Source: Aquarana catesbeiana (taxonomy: Eukaryota > Chordata > Amphibia > Anura > Ranidae). Taken from it: a stretch of 64,000 nt of DNA. A model generated the notes under the pieces. It searched no databases, had not been told where the DNA came from, and saw only the letters and a list, made by a program, of their open reading frames with translations. This document shows, in pieces, positions 37,021-46,191 of this stretch. Made by a program: the position numbers and the translations under genes. The stretch spans positions 438,834,846-438,898,845 of the forward strand of contig NC_133326.1 in NCBI RefSeq assembly GCF_042186555.1, in the 5' to 3' direction. The number at the start of each line of letters is the position of its first letter. Within the stretch, counting starts at the first letter, position 1.

Positions 37021-37178
37021 TTTACATTACAGTGTCCCTGCACGTTACATCATAGTGGACCGACACCGCCCCCCACCCCAAAGTCCTTGGAAAAATTGGC
37101 TGCTCAGTCTAAAATGCCTGGGCCTATTTTTTTTCCAGTCCGGGCCTGCCCCTAGCAACCTGGCATGTAGGGAAGCTG

Positions 37179-37488
37179 GGTATACACATTGAGTTATTGG
37201 GGGGGGGGGGTTCATTCAACCACCGGATTCAATGAAAATAAAACTCATAGATCCCTACATCAACACAAGCAATGTTGATGCAGGGTTCTCTCCTGCTCGG
37301 CTATTGTATTCTCACAGCGGGTACTCACTTCCCCCGTCAGAGTGCACTGATCGATTGCTTGTCATCTAGATGACTGTTTAACAGAAGCCGGGTATTAGAC
37401 TGGCTTCTGTTGAACAAATAGTGGTACACACGGACAGAAATTCAGCTGGTTTGTGCTATACTGGACGATTTTCGGTTTATGTACACCC
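37179..37488. mobile_element. MITE-like insertion in the L2 fragment
   Basis: L2 similarity is interrupted between GGGAAGCTGGG and TATAGTTGTACCATCAATC. The insert ends GGTATACACA and (inverted) GGGTGTACATAA resemble each other. It contains a G run at 37200-37210 and a CAGAAGCC/GGCTTCTG inverted pair. Ends are approximate. Confidence 0.5.
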
Positions 37489-37640
37489 TGCTATAGTTGT
37501 ACCATCAATCTCAACAAAGAAGTCAGGGGAAAGGGTACATGAAGGAGGAAATATTATGAGCTCCGTTTTGGATAGACTGAGTTTGAGGAAGAGATTTGAC
37601 ATCCATACTAATATAAACATATATCTTAGTAAACAAAAAT

Positions 37641-37940
37641 AGTTCAACAATTTGATACAATGCAATTACATTTTTCTCCCCAGAATTCAGGAGTGATTGT
37701 TGTAGTCTTTCACTTGTCCCTCTTATTATGAACTTTCTGGTTTATAGCTAATTATATTCCGTGCAAACATTAGTTGCATTTAGATCTGGTGTGTTTTTAG
37801 CAGCATGTACACAAACCAAATGGTGTCCAAAACTGTCATAATCACATAGCAAAAGTCACAAGCTGTCAGTAGTGGAATTTGTATTTATCTTTGGGAATAC
37901 ACATGTATTTGTGGACTGTTCAAGCATACATAAATATGTA
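37641..37940. other. Unassigned sequence
   Basis: About 300 AT-rich bases between the L2 fragment and the first Tc1 element, with no feature that I recognise. Confidence 0.45.
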
Positions 37941-38597
37941 CAGTATCTCACAAAAGTGAGTACACCCCTCACATTTTTGTAAATATTTTTGTGTACAGCT
38001 TGTATAACAGTGTACATTTGCTGTCCCCTCAAAATAACTCAACACCGGGGACGTTGCTAGGTCTGCAAAAGAACTGGGGCTAGAGCCCATAGCAGCGGTC
38101 ACCAACCTTTTTGCATGCCGGGGGGGGGGGGGGGGGGGGACGACCGGCGGTAAGCAATTTTTCACGGCTGATGGCTCGTGTTGGCGCTTCAATCACCATG
38201 CCACCATGGTTGATATCGTGTCAGGGAGATTGAAGAAGTACATTATTTCTTACATCTTGTTAAATTCTAATATAAAATGAAGTGGTTCAACTCACTATAC
38301 TGCAGAATCAGTGGGAGCCCTGGGCGTGTCACTTGCCACATCTCCTGCCACCAGATGCAGCGTGTCACTTGCCACCGTCACCTGTCACCAGATGCAGTGT
38401 GTTACTTGCCACTTTCACCTGGCAGCAAATGTGGATTGTCACTTGCCACGTCTCCTGCCACCATTTGCAGATTGTCATTCGCCACATCTCTTGCCACCAT
38501 TTGCAGATTGTCACTTGCCACATCACCTGCCACTATTTGCAGATTGTCACTTGCCACGTCTCCTGGCACCATTTGCAGATTGCCACATCTTCTGCAA

Positions 38598-40913
38598 CAT
38601 AGTTACATAGTTACATAGTAGGTGAGGTTGAAAAAAGACACAAGTCCATCAAGTCCAACCTATGTGTGTGATTATGTGTCAGTATTACATTATATATACC
38701 TGTATGTTGCGGTCATTCAGGTGATTATCTAATAGTTTCTTGAAGCTATCAATGCTCCCCGCTGAGACCACCGCCTGTGGAAGGGAATTCCACATCCTTA
38801 CCGCTCTTACAGTAAAGAACCCTCTACGTAGTTTAAGGTTAAACCTCTTTTCTTCTAATTGTAATGAGTGGCCACGAGTCTTATTAAACTCTCTTCTGCG
38901 AAAAAGTTTTATCCCTATTGTGGGGTCACCAGTACAGTATTTGTAAATTGAAATCATATCCCCTCTCAAGCGTCTCTTCTCCAGAGAGAATAAGTTCAAC
39001 GCTCGCAACCTTTCCTCATAACTAAGATCCTCCAGACCCTTTATTAGCTTTGTTGCCCTTCTTTGTACTCGCTTCATTTCCAGTACATCCTTCCTGAGGA
39101 CTGGTGCCCAGAACTGGACAGCATACTCCAGGTGCGGCCGGACCAGAGTCTTGTAGAGTGGGAGAATTATAGTTTTATCTCTGGAGTTGATCCCCCTTTT
39201 AATACATGCCAATATTCTGTTTGCCTTATTAGCAGCAGCTTGGCATTGCATGCCATTGCTGAGCCTATCATCTACTAGGACCCCCAGGTCCTTTTCCATC
39301 CTAGATTCCCCCAGAGGTTCTCCCCCCAGTGTATAGATTACATTCATATTTTTGCCACCCAAATGCATTATTTTACATTTTTCTACATTGAACCTCATTT
39401 GCCATGTAGTCGCCCACCCCATTAATTTGTTCAGGTCTTTTTGCAAGGTTTCCACATCCTGCGGAGAAGTTATTGCCCTGCTTAGCTTAGTATCGTCCGC
39501 AAATACAGAGATTGAACTGTTTATCCCATCCTCCAGATCATTTATAAACAAATTAAATAGGATTGGTCCCAGCACAGAACCCTGGGGAACCCCACTACCC
39601 ACCCCTGACCATTCTGAGTACTTCCCATTTATCACCACCCTCTGAACACGCCCTTGTAGCCAGTTTTCAATCCATGTACTCACCCTATGGTCCATGCCAA
39701 CGGACCCTATTTTGTACAGTAAACGTTTATGGGAAACTGTGTCAAATGCTTTTGCAAAATCCAGATACACCACGTCTACGGGCCTTCCTTTATCTAGATG
39801 GCAACTCACCTCCTCATAGAAGGTTAATAGATTGGTTTGGCAAGAATGATTCTTCATGAATCCATGCTGATTACTGCTAATGATATCATTCTTATTACTA
39901 AAATCTTGTATATAGTCCCTTATCATCCCCTCCAAGATTTTACATACTATTGATGTTAGGCTAACTGGTCTGTAATTCCCAGGGATGTTTTTTGGGCCCT
40001 TTTTAAATATTGGTGCTACATTGGCTTTTCTCCAATCAGCTGGTACCATTCCAGTCAATAGACTGTCTGTAAAAATTAGGAACAACGGTCTGGCAATCAC
40101 CTGACTGAGTTCCCTAAGTACCCTCGGATGCAAGCCATCTGGTCCCGGTGATTTATTAATGTTAAGTTTCTCAAGTCTAATTTTAATTCCGTCCTCTGTT
40201 AACCATGGAGGTGCTTCCTGTGTTGTGTCATGAGGATAAACACTGCAGTTTTGGTTACTGAAGCCCCCCGATTCACTCGTGAAGACTGAGGAGAAGAATA
40301 AATTCAATACCTTTGCCATCTCCCCATCCTTTGTAACCAGATCTCCTTCCTCATTCTTTATGGGGCCAATATGGTCTGTCCTCCCTTTTTTACTGTTTAC
40401 ATACTTAAAGAATTTCTTGGGATTTTTTTTGCTCTCCTCTGCTATGTGTCTTTCATGTTCTATCTTAGCCGTCCTAATTGCACCCTTACATTTCTTATTG
40501 CATTCTTTATAAAGTCTGAATGCTGAGGATGATCCCTCAACCTTGTATTTTTTGAAGGCCTTCTCCTTTGCTTTTATATGCATTTTTACATTGGAGTTAA
40601 GCCATCCAGGATTTTTGTTCGCTCTTTTAAATTTATTACCCAATGGGATACATTGGCTAATGCCCTTATTTAATATGCTCTTAAAGCAAACCCATCTCTC
40701 CTCCGTATTCTTTGTTCCTAATACTTTATCCCAATTTATGCCTTTTAGCAAGGTTTGTAGTTTAGGGAAGTTGGCTCTTTTGAAATTCAGTATCTTTGTA
40801 TTCCCTTTATGTTTCCTATTTGTGTGATTTATACTGAAACTAATTGACCTGTGATCGCTGTTACCTAAATTGCCCCGTATTTCCACATCTGTGATCAGGT
40901 CTGCCTGCAAAAC
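38598..40913 (-). mobile_element. CR1 LINE copy, 5'-truncated, young
   Basis: About 2.3 kb on the minus strand inside the 36-bp array. The 3' end (plus-strand 38598-38630) is the octamer tail ACATAGTTACATAGTAGG, and the 5' end breaks off in the endonuclease C-terminus near 40908. There is at most a 4-6 base target duplication (CAAC or CTGCAA). The coding region is uninterrupted, unlike the CR1 copy at 8841-24300, so it is younger. Confidence 0.92.
38685..40908 (-). CDS. CR1 ORF2, partial: endonuclease end and complete reverse transcriptase
   Basis: About 740 codons without a stop. The text starts in the endonuclease C-terminus (DLITDVEIRGNLGNSDHRSI, with the terminal SDH motif). The linker AKIEHERHIAEESKKNPKKF follows, then the RT: NINKSPGPDGLHPRVLRELS, VAPIFKKGPKNIPGNYRPVS, SNQHGFMKNHSCQTNLLTFY, DVVYLDFAKAFDTVSHKRLL, VGSGVPQGSVLGPILFNLFI and SISVFADDTKLSRAI (catalytic FADD intact). 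The C-terminal CR1 region follows (RRATKLIKGLEDLSYEERLR, FFTVRAVRMWNSLPQAVVSA), ending at a TAA after NIQVYIM. The missing N-terminus means no functional ORF2p. The open frame extends upstream into the minisatellite to 41168, but that part is not CR1. RT would act in target-primed reverse transcription in the nucleus. Confidence 0.92.
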
Positions 40914-41064
40914 AACCATTTGCAGATTGTCACCGGCCACCAGATGTGGGTTGTCACTTGCCAACTGATGTGGATTGTCACTTGCTATGCCAGTCAGTGC
41001 CACCAAATGTTCATTGATGCTGCATTGGTGGCAGGCTGACAAGCACCTCCGACATTGAAGCAAG

Positions 41065-42727
41065 CAGGGGCGGATCCGGGGGGGGCAACAGGGCAATTGC
41101 ACCCCCCAAGAAAATATTGCTGACTCTGAGGCTGAGCGCGCCCCGAGAATGTCCCACAGTCGGGACAACTCACAGCTATTCTCAGCATTAGGAATTAGTA
41201 ATTAGTAACCTTTCCTATCCCTAGGCAGCAAGACGCTTTCTATCCAGGCATCAGCTGCCTCAAGGACACCTCCTCCCTCCTCCTCCCCCCCCTTCTGCTG
41301 CCAGGATCACACGGCTCTCCACTCCAAAGGATCTCTACAGTCTGCAGCTGTGTTTACACACTTCTCCTGAGACAGGCACATCTGACAGCCTAACAGCACC
41401 GCAAAAAGAAAATACAATCTATTTACATTCATAGAACACCTAGGTATGGAACTTGGAATAATCAATTGTCCATCACAGGACACATCCTCCTACTAGCAAC
41501 ACCACCTCTCCCCATGTACACATGTCGGCCTACCGGCCCATACAGACTGTGCTCCAGTTCTCCTGGCTCCTGATCCCCCCAGTGTGTGTCCTCCTGATCC
41601 CCCCAGTGTGTGCCCTCCTGACTCCCCCCAGTGTGTGCCCTCCTGATTTCCCCCAGTGTGTGCCCTCCTGATTTCCCCCAGTGTGTGCCCTCCTGATTTC
41701 CCCCACTGTGTGCCCCCCTGATCCCCCCAGTGTGTGCCCTCCTGACTCCCCCCAGTGTGTGCCCTCCTGATCCCCTCAGTGTGTGCCCTTCTGACTCCCC
41801 CCAGTGTGTGCCCTCCTGACTCCCCCCAGTGTGTGCCCTCCTGACTCCCCCCAGTGTGTGCCCTCCTGACTCCCCCCAGTGTGTGCCCTCCTGACTCCCC
41901 CCCAGTGTGTGCCCTCCTGACTCCCCCCCAGTGTGTGCCCTCCTGACTCCCCCCCAGTGTGTGCCCTCCTGACTCCCCCCCAGTGTGTGCCCTCCTGACT
42001 CCCCCCCAGTGTGTGCCCTCCTGACTCCCCCCCAGTGTGTGCCCTCCTGACTCCCCCCCAGTGTGTGCCCTCCTGACTCCCCCCCAGTGTGTGCCCTCCT
42101 GACTCCCCCCCAGTGTGTGCCCTCCTGACTCCCCCCAGTGTGTGCCCTCCTGACTCCCTCCAGTGTGTGCCCTCCTGACTCCCCCCAGTGTGTGCTCTCC
42201 TGACTCCCCCCCAGTGTGTGCCCTCCTGATCCTCCCAGTGTGTTCCCTCCTGACTCCCTCAATGTGTGCCCTCCTGACTCCCTCAATGTGTGCCCTTCTG
42301 CCCCCCCAGTGTGTGCCCTTCCAACCCCTCCCCCAGTGTATGCCCTCCTGATCTCCCTGGTGTGTGCTCTCCTGACCTCCCCAGTGTGTGCCCTCCTGAC
42401 CCAGTACTGTGCTCTCCTGACCTCCCCAGTGTGTGCCCTCCTGACCCCCTACTGTGCTCTCCTGACCTCCCCAGTGTGTGCCCTCCTGACCCCGTACTGT
42501 GCTCTCCTGACCTCCCCGGTGTGTGCCCTACTGACCCCATACTGTGCTGTCCTGACCTCCCGCTGGTGTGTGCCCTCCTGACCCTGTACTGTGCCCTCCT
42601 GACCTCCTTTGTGTGTGCCATCCTGACCTCGCTGTTGTGTGCTCTCCTGATACCCCCCCAGTTCTGTAAGCAACACCTTATTTTCTGGCAGTGCCCCTCC
42701 CGAACCTAGACTCTGGATCCGCCCCTG
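41065..42727. mobile_element. hAT-type non-autonomous element with 25/26-bp minisatellite, nested in another hAT-type element
   Basis: The 8-bp duplication GAAGCAAG lies at 41057-41064 and 42728-42735. The termini are CAGGGGCGGATCC and the exact inverse GGATCCGCCCCTG. The left arm (41065-41570) and short right arm are unique sequence, and the centre is a C-rich tandem array. No transposase. Confidence 0.9.
41572..42650. repeat. 25/26-bp C-rich minisatellite, about 42 copies
   Basis: The unit is TGTGTGCCCTCCTGACTCCC with CCCAG. The C run varies from five to seven, giving 25 or 26 bases. Units degrade toward the right (GACCCCGTACTGTGCTCTCC-type variants after 42400). Because lengths vary, no single frame is preserved. 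Confidence 0.94.
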
Positions 42728-43112
42728 GAAGCAAGGGGGTCTGGCTGCAAAGTGGAGCTCTATGATGACAGGAAGCACATGGCCTCAACTCCACCATGCT
42801 GTTAGAGCGGAAGAGCGCTGATGTGTGGCTGGCAGTGAGAGATAATGTCATCTCTCTGCTGCTCGCCGCACCTCACTCCCAAATTGAAGAGGCCTGGCTG
42901 TGAAGAGAGCTGATGTGGAGCGGGCGGAGAGAGATGTCATCTCTGCTCGTCTGCCTGCTCGCTTCTCTCCCGCCACTCTCATGCAGCCAGCCCGCCTGCT
43001 GCAGCAGCCGCAACCCGCTGGTTAGGCAGGGACCCTGCAGCAAGAGACTCGGGGCTATGGGCCCCAGATTTGGGGCTATAGCCCCAATAGCCACCCCCTA
43101 GCAACGCCCCTG

Positions 43113-43918
43113 CTCAACACACAGCCATTAATGTCTAAAACGCTGGCAACAAAAGTGAGTATACCCCTAAGTGAAAATGTCCAAATTGGGCCCAAAGTGT
43201 CAATATTTTGTTTGGCCACCATTATTTTCCAACACTGCCTTAACCCTCTTGGGCATGGAGTTCACCAGAGCTTCACAGGTTGCCACTGGAGTCCTCTTCC
43301 ACTCCTCCATGATGACATCACAGAGCTAGGGGATATTAGAGACCTTGCGCTCTTCCACCTTCCGTTTGAGGATACCCCAGAGATGCTCAGTAGGGTTTAA
43401 GTCTGGAGACATGCTTGGCCAGTCCATCACCTTTACCCTCAGCTTCTTTAGCAAGGCAGTGGTTGTCCCCGAAGGGAGGGGATCATGCTCTGCTTCAGTA
43501 TGTCACAAAACATGTTGGTATTCATGGTTCCCTCAATGCACTAGTTCCCCAGTGGCAGCAGCACTCATGCAGCCCCAGACCATGACACTCCCACCACCAT
43601 GCTTGACTGTAGGCAAGACACATTTGTCTTTGTACTCCTCAACTGGTTGCCACCACACACGCTTGACACCATCTGAACTAAATAAATATATCTTGGTCTC
43701 ATCAGACCACAGGACATGGTACCAGTAATCCATGTCCTTAGTCTGCTTGTCTTCAGCAAACTGTTTGCGGGCTTTCTTATGCATCATCTTTAGAAGAGGC
43801 TTCCTTCTGGGATGACAGCCATGCAAACCAATTTGATGCAGTGTGCAGCATTTGGTCTGAGCTATGACAGGCTGACTCCCCAACCCTACAACCTTTGCAG
43901 CAATGCTGGCAGCACTCA
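43113..43918 (-). pseudogene. Tc1-like transposase, C-terminal two thirds, broken
   Basis: The minus strand reads MSAASIAAKVVGLGSQPVIA, LHQIGLHGCHPRRKPLLKMM, MDYWYHVLWSDETKIYLFSS (first catalytic Asp), KHGGGSVMVWGCMSAAATGE, a gap or frameshift, then LKKLRVKVMDWPSMSPDLNP-TEHLWG (catalytic Glu) and a stop shortly after. It ends EEWKRTPVATCEALVNSMPK and AVLENNGG. The stretch holding the second catalytic Asp is lost or scrambled around 43450-43530. The N-terminal DNA-binding domain was removed by the second Tc1 insertion at 43919. It is non-functional. Confidence 0.88.
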
Positions 43919-43920
43919 TA

Positions 43921-45568
43921 CAGTCAGGTCCATAAATGTTGGGACATCTACACAATTCTAATCTTTTTGGCCCTATACACCACCACAATGGATTTGAAAT
44001 TAATCGAACAAGAATGTGCTTTAACTGCAGACTTTCAGCTTTAATTTGAGGGTATTTACATCCAAATCAGGTGAACGGTGTAGTAATTACAACAGTTTGT
44101 ATATGTGCCTCCCAGTTTTTAAGGGACCAAAAGTAATGAGAAAATTGGCTGCTCAGCTGTTCCATGGCCAGGTGTGTGTTATTCCCTCATTATCCCATTT
44201 ACAAGGAGCAGATAAAAGGTCCAGAGTTAATTTCAAGTGTGCTATTTGCATTTGGAATCTGTTGCTGTCAACTCTCAATATGAGATCCAAAGAGCTGTCA
44301 CTATCAGTGAAGCAAGCCATCATTAGGCTGAAAAAACAAAACAAACCCATCAGAGAGATAGCAAAAACATTAGGTGTGGCCAAATCAATTGTTTGGAACA
44401 TCCTTAAAAAGAAAGAACACACCGGTGAGCTCAGCAACATCAAAAGACCCGAAAGACCACGGAAAACAACTGTGATGGATGACCGAAGAATTCTTTCCCT
44501 GGTGAAGAAAACACCCTTCACAACAGTTGGCCAGATCAAGAACACTCTCCAGGAGGTAGGTGTATGTGTGTCAAAGTCAACAATCAAGAGAAGACTTCAC
44601 CAGAGTGAATACGAAGGGTTCACCACAAGATGTAAACCATTGGTGAGCCTCAAAAACAGGAAGGCCAGATTAGAGTTTGCCAAACAACATCTAAAAAAGC
44701 CTTCACAGTTCTGGAACAACATCCTATGGACAGATGAGACCAAGATCAACTTGTACCAGAGTGATGGGAAGAGAAGTGTATGGAGAAGGAAAGGAACTGC
44801 TCAAGATCCAAAGCATACCACCTCATCAGTGAAGCATGGTGGTGGTAGTGTCATGGCGTGGGCATGTATGGCTGCCAATGGAACTGGTTCTCTTGTATTT
44901 ATTGATGACGTGACTGCTGACAAAAGCAGCAGGATGAATTCTGAAGTGTTTTGGGCAATATTATCTGCTCATATTCAGCAAAATGCTTCAGAACTCATTG
45001 GACGGCGCTACACAGTGCAGATGGACAATGACCCGACGCATACTGTGAAAGCAACCAAAGAGTTTAAGGGAAAGAAGTGGAATGTTATGCAATGGCCAAG
45101 TCAATCACCTGACCTGAATCCGATTGAGCATGCTTTTCACTTGCTGAAGACAAAACTGAAGGGAAAATGCCCCAAGAACAAGCAGGAACTGAAGACAGTT
45201 GCAGCAGGGGCCTGGCAGAGCATCACCAGGGATGAAACCCAGCGTCTGGTGATGTCTATGTGTTCCAGACTTCAGGCTGTAATTGACTGCAAAGGATTTG
45301 CAACCAAGTATTAAAAAGTGAAAGTTTGATGGATGATTGTTAATCTGTCCCATTACTTTTGGTCCCTTAAAAAGTGGGAGGCACATATACAAACTGTTGT
45401 AATTCCTACACTGTTCACCTGATTTGGATGTAAATATCCTCAAATTAAAGCTGAAAGCCTGCAGTTAAAGCACATCTTGTTTGTTTCATTTCAAATCCAC
45501 TGTGGTAGTCTATAGAGCCAAAAAAGTTTAGAATTGTGTCGATGTCCCAATATTTATGGACCTGACTG
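43921..45568 (+). mobile_element. Tc1-like transposon (second), complete, 218-bp inverted ends
   Basis: A TA duplication (43919-43920 and 45569-45570) flanks inverted repeats of 218 bp (43921-44138 and 45351-45568) that start CAGTCAGGTCCATAAATGTT and end near CCCAGTTTTTAAGGGACCAA. Long repeats with an outer and an inner conserved part are typical of the IR/DR group that includes Sleeping Beauty. The element is 1648 bp, the standard size, and holds one open transposase gene. Confidence 0.95.
44280..45314 (+). CDS. Tc1-like DDE transposase, full length
   Basis: 344 codons from ATG 44280 to the stop at 45314. The frame is open further upstream to 44046, but that part lies in the inverted repeat, and MRSKELSLSVKQAIIRLKKQ is the usual family start. 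It would cut and paste its own element at TA sites in the nucleus. Residues 1-110 form paired-like helix-turn-helix domains (IREIAKTLGVAKSIVWNILK, then the basic hook RPERPRKT, then FTTVGQIKNTLQEVGVCVSK). The catalytic core has NNILWTDETKINLYQSDGKR (Asp 1), KHGGGSVMAWACMAANGTGS, VQMDNDPTHT (Asp 2) and WPSQSPDLNPIEHAF (Glu). Between Asp 2 and Glu I count 33 residues instead of the 34 of the DD34E family, with EFKGKKW where I expect one more residue. It may therefore be inactive despite the open frame. Confidence 0.95.
   Translation: MRSKELSLSVKQAIIRLKKQNKPIREIAKTLGVAKSIVWNILKKKEHTGELSNIKRPERPRKTTVMDDRRILSLVKKTPFTTVGQIKNTLQEVGVCVSKSTIKRRLHQSEYEGFTTRCKPLVSLKNRKARLEFAKQHLKKPSQFWNNILWTDETKINLYQSDGKRSVWRRKGTAQDPKHTTSSVKHGGGSVMAWACMAANGTGSLVFIDDVTADKSSRMNSEVFWAILSAHIQQNASELIGRRYTVQMDNDPTHTVKATKEFKGKKWNVMQWPSQSPDLNPIEHAFHLLKTKLKGKCPKNKQELKTVAAGAWQSITRDETQRLVMSMCSRLQAVIDCKGFATKY

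Positions 45569-45658
<90 letters not shown>
45569..45658. repeat. (TA)n microsatellite next to Tc1 right end
   Basis: About 43 TA dinucleotides start at the Tc1 target duplication, with one TGTA near its beginning. They generate chance Tyr-Ile frames on both strands. Confidence 0.96.
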
Positions 45659-45662
<4 letters not shown>

Positions 45663-46187
45663 CAGCACCTTGTACTATCGCAGTCTCAATTCCACATCCT
45701 GGTCTTTTTTTTATAAACTGGGAAAAATGTCCACACAGAGTACTTTTCACGCAAGAAATATAAAGTAAAAAAAGCCGTCAGACAGGGTTTTTATGGCAGA
45801 AGAGACCCTATCCGTCTCTTCTGCCATGCTTCCTCCTGCCTGCCAGAGCTAATGGACATTTAACTGCTCACACGCACTGCTCTACTAGCACATTATGGCA
45901 AAAAGCTGCAGGGGACCTGGATAAGAAAAAAAAATAGGATGTTTAATACCGCTTTAACACATAATGGTGGATGGGGGGAATCACTTATTGGTCGAAATTC
46001 AAGCCATCTATGCCCATCTATGCCTAATTAATTAAACACACTTTAAATGGTAATATAGATTTGCCTCACATGGAGTAGGTAAAGCATAGTTTAATTTTAT
46101 TAATGTGTGTTTCCTTGACATGCATTTTGACATATGTTTTCAATGCATCCTTGAATTTAGAATAGAGAAGTATGGGATTTTTTTCTT
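45659..46187. other. Unassigned sequence with a 14-bp hairpin
   Basis: No coding or TE family recognised. ATGGCAGAAGAGAC (45793-45806) and its exact inverse (45814-45827) form a hairpin with a 7-base loop, possibly the centre of a palindromic MITE. Confidence 0.5.
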
Positions 46188-46191
46188 TTAA

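Larger units (their letters stand above)
30438..37148. mobile_element. hAT-type non-autonomous element carrying a 5.8-kb minisatellite
   Basis: The 8-bp duplication CCCCTAGC flanks it (30430-30437 and 37149-37156). The termini are TAGGCCCGGACTGG and, inverted from the right, CAGGCCCGGACTGG, and 8-bp duplications with CAG-starting ends are typical of hAT. The flanking L2 LINE is continuous when it is removed. Apart from ~590 bases at the left and ~270 at the right, the body is a 27-bp tandem array. The left arm also holds four or five ~24-bp copies of CACCTGTGTCTGCCCCGCCC (30775-30880). No transposase is present. Confidence 0.88.
29556..37640 (-). pseudogene. L2-like LINE 3' region, antisense, split by a hAT element
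   Basis: The minus strand reads MSNLFLKLSLSKTELIIFPP and TLSPDFFVEIDGTTI (37640-37491), the RT thumb segment of L2-type LINEs. After a MITE and the 6.7-kb hAT insertion it continues (30437 down) with LSPLQCIMNAAARFFHLTNL, PLYQSLHWLSLTLQTK and FSRATPILWNSLPHL (30240-29890). It then gives a 3' UTR with TGTAAAGCACTCCACAGAC and CTATATAAATCC, and a tail of ATTATTACTAT-type repeats (a 38-bp block duplicated at about 29560-29635). Stops are present and the RT core lies beyond the 5' truncation. The assignment to L2 rests on remembered motif order. Confidence 0.75.
38326..41010. repeat. 36-bp minisatellite, split by a CR1 insertion
   Basis: Seven to eight units based on TTGTCACTTGCCAC, CTCCTGCCACC and ATTTGCAGA lie at 38326-38597. 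The array continues at about 40914-41000 (CCATTTGCAGATTGTCACC, GTTGTCACTTGCCAACTGAT). The CR1 element sits inside one unit, at CTGCAAC. Confidence 0.88.
38046..43112. mobile_element. hAT-type non-autonomous element with 36-bp minisatellite, inserted in Tc1
   Basis: It is flanked by the 8-bp duplication CTCAACAC (38038-38045 and 43113-43120). The left end is CGGGGACGTTGCTAGG and the right end, inverted, is CAGGGGCGTTGCTAGG, so one A is missing from the left end. The next bases (GGGGCTAGAGCCC and GGGGCTATAGCCC) also match. It has no transposase. It contains a G run (38120-38139), a 36-bp tandem array, a CR1 copy (38598-40913) and another hAT-type element (41065-42727). Confidence 0.88.
37941..43918 (-). 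mobile_element. Tc1-like transposon (first), broken by hAT and a second Tc1
   Basis: The left terminus CAGTATCTCACAAAAGTGAG follows TA at 37939-37940. After ~100 bases (to 38045) a 5.1-kb hAT-type element intervenes, and Tc1 sequence resumes at 43113 with ACGCTGGCAACAAAAGTGAG, a second copy of the subterminal repeat. A transposase pseudogene follows on the minus strand. At 43918 the gene is cut by a second Tc1 element, and I did not find its N-terminal part beyond that element. Confidence 0.88.

Noticed and set aside
38277..38618. Overlapping frames in the 36-bp array
   Set aside because: 36 bp is twelve codons, so all frames stay open by arithmetic, and no protein features are present.
41462..42286. 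274-codon minus-strand ORF rich in Gly/His/Thr
   Set aside because: It is a translation of the 25/26-bp minisatellite, its repeat phase changes with C-run length, and it lies inside a non-autonomous element.
44046..44279. Upstream extension of the Tc1 transposase ORF
   Set aside because: It lies in the inverted repeat and leader; family proteins start at the MRSKEL-type Met (44280).
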